NCBI GenBank assembly: GCA_039720395.1
Contig: CM077833.1
Coordinates: forward strand, 658,501-722,500
Direction of reading: 5' to 3'
Source of the DNA: Liquidambar formosana
Lineage: Eukaryota; Streptophyta; Magnoliopsida; Saxifragales; Altingiaceae
DNA: 64,000 bases
The notes under the pieces were generated by a model. It was not told the origin of the DNA, searched no databases, and worked only from the letters and a program-made list of their open reading frames with translations. The translations under genes were made by a program, and so were the position numbers. Below are positions 12,059 through 20,122 of the stretch, piece after piece. Position 1 is the stretch's first letter. Each line of letters opens with the position of its first letter.

Positions 12059-12102
12059 TGACATGGGTGCCTATAGGCTTTGCCTAGAACCTTCCCATGT
12101 CA
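12059..12102 (+). other. Conserved U5 hairpin, copy in A
   Basis: Arms TGACATGGG (12059-12067) and CCCATGTCA (12094-12102) pair perfectly. An inner TAGGC-TTT-GCCTA stem fits inside. B and D have CGATATGGG with CCCATATCG at the same place, so several pairs changed on both sides. Confidence 0.78.
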
Positions 12103-12241
12103 TAACTTAGCCTCCGAATCCCCGATTTCTTTGGTTTTCAAAAGATTGGTTTTTGCCTTTCCTTTTTTATGGAGTCATTCAAATTGTTTTCCTAAAACAA
12201 ACTATTTTTAGGGTTTTCCTTGTTTCCTTTAAAAAATAAGG

Positions 12242-12251
12242 TGGCGACTCC
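12242..12251 (+). other. Primer-site-like segment inside U5
   Basis: TGGCGACTCC, identical to the first ten bases of the true primer site 80 bp downstream. A similar segment occurs at the same place in every Tat LTR of the window (26407, 28314, 29792, and on the minus strand 2729, 40568, 50929). Confidence 0.6.
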
Positions 12252-12321
12252 TTTCCTTTTTCTTTTTCAAACCCACTTTTCTTTCAATCCCTTGTGGGCC
12301 CAATTTCCGGGGTTCACAGTT

Positions 12322-12339
12322 TGGCGACTCCGCTGGGGA
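12322..12339 (+). other. Primer-binding site of element A
   Basis: TGGCGACTCCGCTGGGGA, three bases after the LTR end. It is where a tRNA 3' end ending in TCGCCA would prime minus-strand cDNA. Confidence 0.88.
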
Positions 12340-13194
12340 TTTGTGGGCTAGACTCTATAAAGTTTAAATGGGCTAGGTTAATTTCTTATGTTTAATTAAA
12401 ATCAATCACATTGCATCCGCTTGATTGTGTGCTTTCATTTATTGCATTGTGTGCGCAAACTCTTGCATGTCAGGATCGATGTCCCTCGATGTATCCTTGC
12501 CAACGATCGGCCTAGTCTCAACCTTGGTTTTCCTAATTCCATGTGTTGGGGCGAAAGCTATCAACCTCTCTTGCCTAGTACCCTTGGGCTTGCCCTTGGG
12601 TATATTAAATGAGTTAATCACGTACTGTTGGACCCACGCGGCGTTCCTGATGCCACATGTGGTTAGGTATAAGGATTGCTCAAGCAAGTGAAGGACCCTA
12701 GCCTACCCTTATCATTAGTCCATATAGACAGACTTGTAGGACACTACGGTCTCACCTTTATGCACCCACAATTGTTTGTAATGATGCTATGCCGTGTTTG
12801 TGGTGTGAGGCTTTATATCTTATGCCCTTAATATAGACCTTTAAACCCTAGCCTTCGTTAAGGCCATGGGTTAGGAGGAATAAATTAAGGAAATAGGATG
12901 TAAAGCTATGTTTGTGATGTGCTAGTCCTAGGGGATTAATTAAACCTAATTGAAGGACTCTATGCCCTATTCTTTAAAACATACCCTTAATCCATGACCC
13001 CTGTAAAGGTTATTGGATAAAAGGAATGAATTAATTGAACATGGTGTAGAGACCGAATTCATTAAGGAAAATATGGAGGTTTAGGACAGATCCTTAGGCT
13101 AAAGGTTAAAACTTTTCTATCCATAGACGTGCTGGCTTGGATCCGCAATCCACAAGGGCGTCTAGTGAGTGTTGAGTCTACCCATCAGACAGAC
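12340..13194 (+). other. Leader of element A
   Basis: No convincing gene. The stretch at about 12421-12700 is well conserved with the D leader and recognisable in C. Open frames there start at TTG or internal ATGs and vary in length. An in-frame extension of gag back to GTG at 13129 lacks an ATG and is probably untranslated. The leader likely holds the packaging signal, but nothing shows it directly. Confidence 0.6.
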
Positions 13195-16047
13195 ATGGCC
13201 GACGAAAGAACTAGTGAGGGGCACTTTGACCTTGAGGCTTGCCTGAAAGCCATCATGGCCAAGCTTGACCATACCGCCGAGACATCCGATACCGCATTGA
13301 AAATGGCTCAAGAGAACCAACAGAAGATGGCGGATCTTGAACAAAATGGCTCTAAGGCCCATTCCTCGGGTATACCTCATGGGGCTGGCACCGAAGAGGG
13401 ACCTCAATCCAATGAGAACACCAAGACAAGGGGGGAAAGTAGCTCGAAACCTGAGGTCACCAACCTAGAAGGGGAAGCCAAGGGGAAAGGTACTAGCAGT
13501 GATTCCGTGTTAGCTAGCAAGGTAGAAGCTTTGGAGAGAACCATAAAAGGGATTCGCAGGGCTGATGACATGGTCGATGTGCGGACTCTATCCCTGTTTC
13601 CAACGGCTCGTATTCCACTACAATTCAAGATGCCGGAGTTAGAAAAGTTCGATGGGACGGGTTGCCCTAAGACTCATTTGAAGATGTACGTGCGAGCTAT
13701 GCACCCTCGAGGGGCTACTGACGAGCTTTTAGCTCAAATGTTCCATGAAACCTTGGCCACTTCTGCTTTGAAATGGTTCTTATCCTTGGATGAGAATAAA
13801 ACCCGGACTTGGGAAGACATATGCAATGAGTTTTCAGAGCACTACAAGTATAACACAGAGGTGGACGTTACTCGAAGGGACCTAGAAACTACCAAGCAAG
13901 GGGCTCATGAAACTTTCTCCGCTTACATTACAAGGTGGAGACAAAAGGCGTCGAGAATGACGGATAAGCCGAATGAGGAGGACCAAATTCAGTTAGTGGT
14001 TAAGAACCTGCTGCCCGTGTATCACAAGCACCTATTTGCCCACTATTTCCCAAATTTCAAAGCTCTCATTGGGGCTGGCACGCAGGTTGAAGATGCTATC
14101 AATGATGGGACAATCAAGACTGAGGAAGTGAGGAGTCGCAAGACAAACTTTACTGGGAAGAACAATGCCGAGGTCAACACCATAACTCAACCAATCCAAC
14201 CCTTTTCACTCAATGATGTCAACCCACCTCGCCAATTCACTGACCTATTCATGCCACTCGAAAGAGTCCTTGAAAAGCTCATAAGTCGTGACCTATTGAA
14301 GCCACTCGACCCAAGACCTCCACCAAATCCCTTACCCAAGAGCTACAATGAGAATGAGTACTGCAAGTACCACCAATCCAAAGGCCATGCCACCAATCGC
14401 TGTATTCGCCTTCGCCACCAAGTCCAAGACCTCATTGACAAGCAAGTCATTTCACCACTAACCCGTCCAAATGTCACCCGTAATCCTCTCCCATCACACA
14501 ACAACACACACCCACCTAACACCATAAATGCCATTGGGGTTGAATCCTCTCGCCCTCGCCATCCCATAAGACAATACACTCCGCTCCCCATGACCTTAAC
14601 CCGTCTCTTCACCATTTGCCGCAATAACAGCCTTATCATGCCACTTCCACCAAAGCCAAGACCATCAACCCCTCACCAATATTGCCAATACCATCGTGCA
14701 CCCGGCCATGACACCGAGGCTTGTTCTATACTAAAGAAGATCATCCAAGACCTCATTGACCAAAAGGTTTTGTTGTTGCCAAAGAAATCTATCCAACAAG
14801 AGCTGAAAGAAAGATATGAAGCAAGGGATCCTCAGGTTGGCCTATTAGGTGAAGCGTCGGGGAAATATGATTACTATGTGCTGTACTCAAGCCCAAGTCC
14901 GATATCAGATGAGCCAATAGTCCCTTCAGGTTGGGATGACTTGCCGACAGAGAGGGAGAGCATCGACATGATAGAATGGGATGACTTGATGAATGACTCC
15001 GAGGAAGTCCATGACATATGGGCTAGCGATGATGAGTTGGACCATATAACCAGAGGGGGTCGCCATTTCAAGCCTCCCCACCTAGAATCTGAGAATCCGT
15101 TGGAAGATTTGGAAGGACAGAGGCGTCCTAGCTTGCAAGAAGAAGAGGATGAAGTGCTTAGGCAGCTGAAGAAGACCAATGCCAACATTACTATTTGGGG
15201 CTTGCTCATGGCCTCGCATAAGCACAGACAGACTGTGTTGAAACTATTGAATCAGATACAAGTGCCTGTTGACACATCCCCCGAGGGATTGGAACATTTG
15301 GTGAATCCAACTCCCAAGAACTCAACCATCGTGTTCACCGATGTAGACCTACCTAAAAGCGGGCCAAGCCATTCTCAAGCTCTCTACGTGACCGTTGACA
15401 CTATGGGGAAGAGGGTTCCTACCGTCCTTATCGACAATGGGTCCGCACTGAATGTATGTCCTCTCCGAACTGCCACTGTTTTGGGTTTGGGACCCACTGA
15501 TTTCACGCCATCTGGGCAGACCGTAAGAGCTTATGACAACACCCGCCAAGAAGTAATAGGGGTAGTTACTTTGCCTCTTATCATGGGACCCACTGAATTT
15601 AGGGAGGAATTCCAAGTGTTGGATGTGCCGTCATGTTTCAACTTGCTGTTGGGCCGACCTTGGATCCATCCTACTGGGGCTGTGCCATCTTCACTCCATC
15701 AAAAGGTGAAGTTTCCTTATGAAGGAGCCATAGTAACGCTTCAAGGGGACTATGAATTGAAACTCGCAGGTGTGCCTATATGTGAGATACAACCTGAATC
15801 AGCAGCGATACCGCTATCTGGGTTTGATTATGTCCAATGCATTGAGAAAGAGCTGAATGAATCATCACGCCATTACTCTTCTATAAAGCAGTACATCCCA
15901 TATACTTTTTATCCAAGTTCCGACCCAGCCGTGGCAGATAAAAGTTTTGGTGATAGATACTTCACAGAAGGGCCGAATCCTCAAAGTTTGACAAGTTGGT
16001 ACCACTCTATCCAAGATCTATATGGAAGCTTGCAAGAGGAAGACTAG
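13195..16047 (+). CDS. gag-pro: Gag-protease polyprotein of element A
   Basis: A 950-residue product. The first in-frame ATG (13195, MADERTSEG) is chosen because the frame upstream opens only with GTG. The Gag core lies at about residues 140-285, with the phrase LKWFLSLDENKTRTW. Two Cys-His knuckles follow: C390-x2-H393-x4-H398-x4-C403 and C497-x2-H500-x4-H505-x4-C510, a CHHC order unlike the usual CCHC. The aspartic protease spans about residues 725-835, with active site D747-N748-G749 and a later LLLGRPW. Gag packages RNA and the protease cleaves the polyprotein inside virus-like particles. It ends at TAG 16045, but homologous-looking codons continue in the same frame to about 16244, so the stop may be a recent mutation. 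A fused Gag-Pro-Pol via splicing is likely. Confidence 0.93.
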   Translation: MADERTSEGHFDLEACLKAIMAKLDHTAETSDTALKMAQENQQKMADLEQNGSKAHSSGIPHGAGTEEGPQSNENTKTRGESSSKPEVTNLEGEAKGKGTSSDSVLASKVEALERTIKGIRRADDMVDVRTLSLFPTARIPLQFKMPELEKFDGTGCPKTHLKMYVRAMHPRGATDELLAQMFHETLATSALKWFLSLDENKTRTWEDICNEFSEHYKYNTEVDVTRRDLETTKQGAHETFSAYITRWRQKASRMTDKPNEEDQIQLVVKNLLPVYHKHLFAHYFPNFKALIGAGTQVEDAINDGTIKTEEVRSRKTNFTGKNNAEVNTITQPIQPFSLNDVNPPRQFTDLFMPLERVLEKLISRDLLKPLDPRPPPNPLPKSYNENEYCKYHQSKGHATNRCIRLRHQVQDLIDKQVISPLTRPNVTRNPLPSHNNTHPPNTINAIGVESSRPRHPIRQYTPLPMTLTRLFTICRNNSLIMPLPPKPRPSTPHQYCQYHRAPGHDTEACSILKKIIQDLIDQKVLLLPKKSIQQELKERYEARDPQVGLLGEASGKYDYYVLYSSPSPISDEPIVPSGWDDLPTERESIDMIEWDDLMNDSEEVHDIWASDDELDHITRGGRHFKPPHLESENPLEDLEGQRRPSLQEEEDEVLRQLKKTNANITIWGLLMASHKHRQTVLKLLNQIQVPVDTSPEGLEHLVNPTPKNSTIVFTDVDLPKSGPSHSQALYVTVDTMGKRVPTVLIDNGSALNVCPLRTATVLGLGPTDFTPSGQTVRAYDNTRQEVIGVVTLPLIMGPTEFREEFQVLDVPSCFNLLLGRPWIHPTGAVPSSLHQKVKFPYEGAIVTLQGDYELKLAGVPICEIQPESAAIPLSGFDYVQCIEKELNESSRHYSSIKQYIPYTFYPSSDPAVADKSFGDRYFTEGPNPQSLTSWYHSIQDLYGSLQEED

Positions 16048-16244
16048 GCAGAGAACCTTGATGCGGGGGCTATGACTGAAATGTTCTAAGACATGATCCT
16101 CACCGTGGAAGACTCGACCATTGAAGAACTCCAGGGTTCGTCCATTAGCCATGCTACCGTGCCATTCCTGAATTGGTACCTTGAATGTGGTGTCATTGCG
16201 GAGATCCATGAAGAAGAAGACCTTGGCCTACCTGATAGCAGCTT
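16048..16244 (+). pseudogene. In-frame continuation of Gag-Pro beyond the stop
   Basis: After TAG 16045 the same frame reads on through a TAA at 16087 and then stays open to TAG at 16246. It is acidic (IHEEEDLGLPDSSL near the end), like the end of the 972-codon frame. Both interrupting stops could come from single C-to-T changes in CAG and CAA. The segment ends exactly at the proposed intron donor. Confidence 0.6.
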
Positions 16245-16415
16245 GTAGGTGTCTTAGCTTAGTAGTATTTCCCTAATTCAATAAGATGTACCCACTTTAC
16301 TCATTTTGTGGAGTCATAGTATTGATACAGATTTGTTTGTTTTCCTTCTTTCTTTTGTGTGTCATTCCCATTATTCCTAGTCAATAAAGTGTGCTTTCTT
16401 TCTCTATATATGCAG
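16245..16415 (+). other. Probable intron between protease and reverse transcriptase
   Basis: Donor TT/GTAGGTG at 16245, acceptor TATATATGCAG/ ending at 16415, with a T-rich tract before it. Removing these 171 bp joins the protease-side frame to the pol frame (phase 2) and gives an uninterrupted frame through the pol ATG at 16450. Introns at this place are known from Ogre elements of the same lineage. A decayed version of this spacer (TCAATAAAGTG...) is visible in C near 32190. Confidence 0.6.
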
Positions 16416-16449
16416 TGTCTCTTTTCTCTCCTCTGTCGATATTTATGGC

Positions 16450-19400
16450 ATGGATATAGATCTTAGGAACGATGTCCCCTCGGAGCTCGTTGAGCAAAGG
16501 AAAAGGGGCGTCACCGAACCTAATATGGATGAATTGGAATCAATCAACTTAGGGACGAATGAATTGCCAAGAATAGTTAAAATTGGGAAAACCCTCTCCC
16601 CCGTTGAAAAAGAAAAGATGATCTCCCTCTTGAAAGCCAACATTATGGCTTTTGCATGGTCTTATGAAGACATGCCTGGCATCGACCCCGATATTGTGCA
16701 ACACTATATCCCCACTAATTCCCTAAAGAAGCCAGTAAAGCAGAAACTCAGAAGATTAAAACCAGAATGGGCTCTAAAAGTAAAAGAAGAGGTAACTAAA
16801 CAACTAGACGTGGGTTTCCTCCAAGTTGTGGAGTACCCCGAGTGGCTGTCGAATATAGTGCCTGTGCCTAAAAAAGATGGGAAAGTAAGGATGTGTGTCG
16901 ATTTCCGAGATCTCAACGCCGCAAGCCCTAAGGATGACTTTCCTTTACCCCATATCGACGTGTTGGTAGATAGCACAGTGGGACATGCACTCCTCTCCTT
17001 CATGGACGGATTCTCCGGGTATAACCAGATAAAGATGGCGCCTCAAGACATGGAGAAAACAGCCTTTATCACGCAATGGGGAACGTACTGTTACAAGGTA
17101 ATGCCTTTTGGCTTAAGAAACGCTGGGGCTACTTACCAAAGAGCAGCAACGACCTTATTGCATGATATGATCCATAAGGAAGTCGAGGTTTACGTCGATG
17201 ATATGATCGTGAAGTCCGTGGATAGAGAAGGGCATTTCAAGGCACTAGAGAAATTCCTGGAGCGAGCAAAGAAGTACAACCTCCGTCTCAACCCACAGAA
17301 GTGCGCTTTTGGTGTCACTGCAGGCAAGTTATTGGGGTTTATGATCACTCAGAGAGGTATCGAAGTGGACCCAGGGAAGATAAAAGCTATTGTGGAGATG
17401 GAGCCGCCTAGCACTGAGAAGCAGATCCGGGGTTTTCTGGGAAGAGTTCAATACATAAGCCGATTCATTGCCAACTTAACCATGGTTTGCGAACCAATCT
17501 TCAAATTGCTTAAGAAAGGTGTGCCAAAAGTATGGAACAAAGAATGCCAAGAGGCCTTTGAGACCATTAAGAGATACTTGAGCAATCCTCCAATCTTAGT
17601 TCCCCCACGGCAAGGTGCGCCACTTTTGTTATACTTAACGGTCACCGAAACCGCGACGGGAGCTTTGTTAGCTCAATATCTCGAAGGGTCTACAAAGGAG
17701 AATGCCATCTACTACCTAAGCAAGAAAATGACAGACTATGAAGTGAAGTACAATGCAATTGAAAAGGCTTGTGTGGCACTAGTATGGGCGACGCAGAAAC
17801 TCCGGCACTACATGATGTCCTTCGAAGTGTTCTTGATAAGTCGCATGGACCCGTTAAAGTACCTGGTAGAAAGGCCGGTATTGTCATTCAGAACTGCTCG
17901 ATGGTCAATTCTCCTCAACGAATTCGACATCAAGTACGTGAATCAGAAGTCTATCAAGGGAAGTGTCATCGCAGACTACCTACCCAGCTGTCCGGTGTCA
18001 TCATCTGCTCCATTCAACGATCAGTTCCCAGACGAGGACGTGCTAGAGATTAGCAGAAAAATTTGGAGAGTATACTTCGATGGGGCAGCCAATAAGAAAG
18101 GTTATGGGATAGGAGTCCTGCTGGTCTCACCTGAAGAGGCATTTACACCGTTGGCGGTCAAGTTAGGGTTTGAAGCTACCAACAACATTGCTGAGTATGA
18201 GGCCTGTATCCTAGCACTGGAAGCGGCACTTGAATTGGGGATCAAAGAATTAGAAGTGTTCGGGGACTCGGCGCTAATCATTTGTCAGATAAAAGGGGAA
18301 TGGAAAACTCGAGATGAGAAGCTGCTACCCTACCATGCCTACCTGGAAGCTCTAACCAAGGAGTTCTCAGAGATAGAATTTAACTACCTTTCAAGGAACA
18401 AGAACCAGTTCGCCGATGCCTTGGCGACCCTAGCATCCATGGTGGAGATACCTGAAGGGGGAAATGTGAAGCCGTTGGTGATAGAATGCCGAGACAAGCC
18501 TGTGTACTGTTGTGCAATCCGAGGAGGAGAGGTAAATGATGGCCGTCCGTGGTTCCATGACATAAAGAAGTTCATTGAAGAAAGGGAATACCTAGAAGGA
18601 GCATCTCGTATCGATAGAAAAACCCTAAGGCGGTTGGCGAGTCACTATGTACTTTGTGGAGGAAAGCTATATCGGAGATCATACGACGGGATCCACCTGC
18701 TGTGTGTCACCGAGGAGGAAGCCGAGCATCTGATTAAAGAAATCCATGAAGGGACAGGGGCTCCACACATGAACGGCTATATGTTGGCTAAGAAAATCAT
18801 GAGGCTAGGCTATTATTGGTCCACCATGGAAAGAGACTGCCACGCACATGTCAAGAAGTGCCACAAATGCCAACTGTTCGCTAGTGGACAATATTTGCCC
18901 TCTATGCCTTTAACAAGTATGTCGTCACCATGGCCATTCGCAGTATGGGGGATAGATATCATCGGACAGATCAAGCCAAAGGCATCAAATGGGCATGAAT
19001 ACATCCTGGTCGCCATCGACTACTTCACTAAGTGGGTGGAAGCAGCGTCCTTTAAGATCTTGAATTCCAAGAAGGTAGCACAGTTCATACAGCACAGCAT
19101 CATCTATCGATATGGGGTACCGCATGAAGTTATCTCAGACAATGGCCAGCACTTTCAGAAAGAAACCCATGAGCTCTTGCAAAAGTATGGCATAGCCCAC
19201 CATCTGTCGTCACCATACCGTCCTCAGACTAATGGAGCGGTGGAAGCAGCTAACAAGAACATCAAGAAGATACTACAGAAGACTGCGGACTCACACACAG
19301 ACTGGCATGAGAAGTTGCCATTGGCTCTATGGGGTTACAGAACATTAATAAGGTCGTCAATAGGGGCTACCCCTTATTCTCTAGTTTATGGAATGGAGGC

Positions 19401-19794
19401 CGTGTTGCCAGTTGAATTGGAAGTTCCTTCACTAAGAGTTGCCGTGGAGAGCCAGATAACAGAAGTGGACTGGGTTAAGAGCCGCTATGATGAGTTAGCT
19501 TTGCTGGATGAAAGGCGTTTAAGGGCGCTGTATCATGTTCAGGGGTATCAACGGAGAGTTGCCAGAGCATTCAACAAGCATGTCAAAGATCGAGGTCTAA
19601 AGAAAGGGGATGTAGTGCTGAAAGAAATCAGAGCTCCAGTGTTCGATCCGTGGGGAAAATTCAAGCCAAGTTGGGGTGGGCCATACATTATCAAAGAGAT
19701 ATTGCCAGCAGGGGCTGTTCGCCTCATGGATTTAGATGGAATTGAGTTCGTTCGTCCAACTAATTTGGATCAATTAAAGAAATATCATGTTTGA
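16450..19794 (+). CDS. pol: Pol polyprotein of element A: reverse transcriptase, degenerate RNase H, second RNase H, integrase
   Basis: 1114 residues from the first ATG; if spliced, translation enters at 16416. RT: VDFRDLN at about 150 and catalytic YVDD at 248-251. The first RNase H (about 395-500) has LTVTETATGALL where an Asp-containing motif is expected, so it looks inactive. The second RNase H (538-660) retains D544 (YFDGA), E582/E584 (AEYEA), D606 (GDSAL) and D656 (FADAL). Integrase: zinc-finger H766, H773, C804, C807, then catalytic D836, D897 and E932. A GPYIIKEI-type C-terminal domain follows, without chromodomain. The dual RNase H is the hallmark of the Tat lineage. The protein copies element RNA into cDNA and inserts it. 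No stop or frameshift is seen. Confidence 0.95.
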   Translation: MDIDLRNDVPSELVEQRKRGVTEPNMDELESINLGTNELPRIVKIGKTLSPVEKEKMISLLKANIMAFAWSYEDMPGIDPDIVQHYIPTNSLKKPVKQKLRRLKPEWALKVKEEVTKQLDVGFLQVVEYPEWLSNIVPVPKKDGKVRMCVDFRDLNAASPKDDFPLPHIDVLVDSTVGHALLSFMDGFSGYNQIKMAPQDMEKTAFITQWGTYCYKVMPFGLRNAGATYQRAATTLLHDMIHKEVEVYVDDMIVKSVDREGHFKALEKFLERAKKYNLRLNPQKCAFGVTAGKLLGFMITQRGIEVDPGKIKAIVEMEPPSTEKQIRGFLGRVQYISRFIANLTMVCEPIFKLLKKGVPKVWNKECQEAFETIKRYLSNPPILVPPRQGAPLLLYLTVTETATGALLAQYLEGSTKENAIYYLSKKMTDYEVKYNAIEKACVALVWATQKLRHYMMSFEVFLISRMDPLKYLVERPVLSFRTARWSILLNEFDIKYVNQKSIKGSVIADYLPSCPVSSSAPFNDQFPDEDVLEISRKIWRVYFDGAANKKGYGIGVLLVSPEEAFTPLAVKLGFEATNNIAEYEACILALEAALELGIKELEVFGDSALIICQIKGEWKTRDEKLLPYHAYLEALTKEFSEIEFNYLSRNKNQFADALATLASMVEIPEGGNVKPLVIECRDKPVYCCAIRGGEVNDGRPWFHDIKKFIEEREYLEGASRIDRKTLRRLASHYVLCGGKLYRRSYDGIHLLCVTEEEAEHLIKEIHEGTGAPHMNGYMLAKKIMRLGYYWSTMERDCHAHVKKCHKCQLFASGQYLPSMPLTSMSSPWPFAVWGIDIIGQIKPKASNGHEYILVAIDYFTKWVEAASFKILNSKKVAQFIQHSIIYRYGVPHEVISDNGQHFQKETHELLQKYGIAHHLSSPYRPQTNGAVEAANKNIKKILQKTADSHTDWHEKLPLALWGYRTLIRSSIGATPYSLVYGMEAVLPVELEVPSLRVAVESQITEVDWVKSRYDELALLDERRLRALYHVQGYQRRVARAFNKHVKDRGLKKGDVVLKEIRAPVFDPWGKFKPSWGGPYIIKEILPAGAVRLMDLDGIEFVRPTNLDQLKKYHV

Positions 19795-19800
19795 AGCCTG

Positions 19801-19830
19801 CTAGGTTGAAAACCCGTAAGGGCGGCCTAG
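19801..19830 (+). other. Conserved hairpin just after pol, element A
   Basis: Outer stem CTAGG (19801-19805) with CCTAG (19826-19830); inner stem CCC/GGG around GTAA (19813-19822). It starts six bases after the pol stop. Three versions in C (32753, 33707, 33757) keep the pairing with changed bases. The sequence GCAAAAGTTA follows in all. Confidence 0.68.
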
Positions 19831-20122
19831 GCAAAAGTTAAGGCATAAGAACTACGTAAGACCTAATTCTCCATTCAAAAACAAAAAAAAACAAAAAAAC
19901 AAAAAAACAAAAACAAAAAAAAAAAGAAGAAAAAAAAAACCATGGAGATACGTAGGCAACCTATAAAGTTACCTTGGGTGCGGTCTAAATCAAACAAGAA
20001 AATCCCAAGTTTGATTTATTATTGGCAATTTATTCAAAACTAAAATTGATTGACATAGCAATTCATTGGTATTAAGTAAAAGAACTATAAATATGCCATA
20101 AATATCCTATTCTATTGAGTCT
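19831..20122 (+). other. Spacer between pol and the antisense gene
   Basis: An A-rich tract with single C interruptions at about 19878-19941, then a conserved block at 19943-19987 (GGAGATACGTAGGC..., ending GTGCGGTCTAA) that recurs in C at 32900-32948. No gene. It would also serve as the 3' flank of the antisense transcript. Confidence 0.7.

Larger units (their letters stand above)
9714..12318 (+). repeat. 5' LTR of element A (2605 bp)
   Basis: TGTCACACC at the start and GGTTCACA at the end, identical in length to the 3' LTR. Holds an ACGT-rich palindromic region (10133-10190), a TATA box (10331-10338), weak ~180 bp repeats, two hairpins (11814-11888), the covarying U5 hairpin (12059-12102) and a primer-site-like segment (12242-12251). 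Confidence 0.96.

Noticed and set aside
12421..12691. Small leader ORF shared by A and D
   Set aside because: It opens at TTG, has no common ATG and is lost in C. Conservation looks nucleotide-level.
13129..13194. N-terminal extension of Gag starting at GTG 13129
   Set aside because: Plants rarely start at GTG, and ATG 13195 matches the D gag start.
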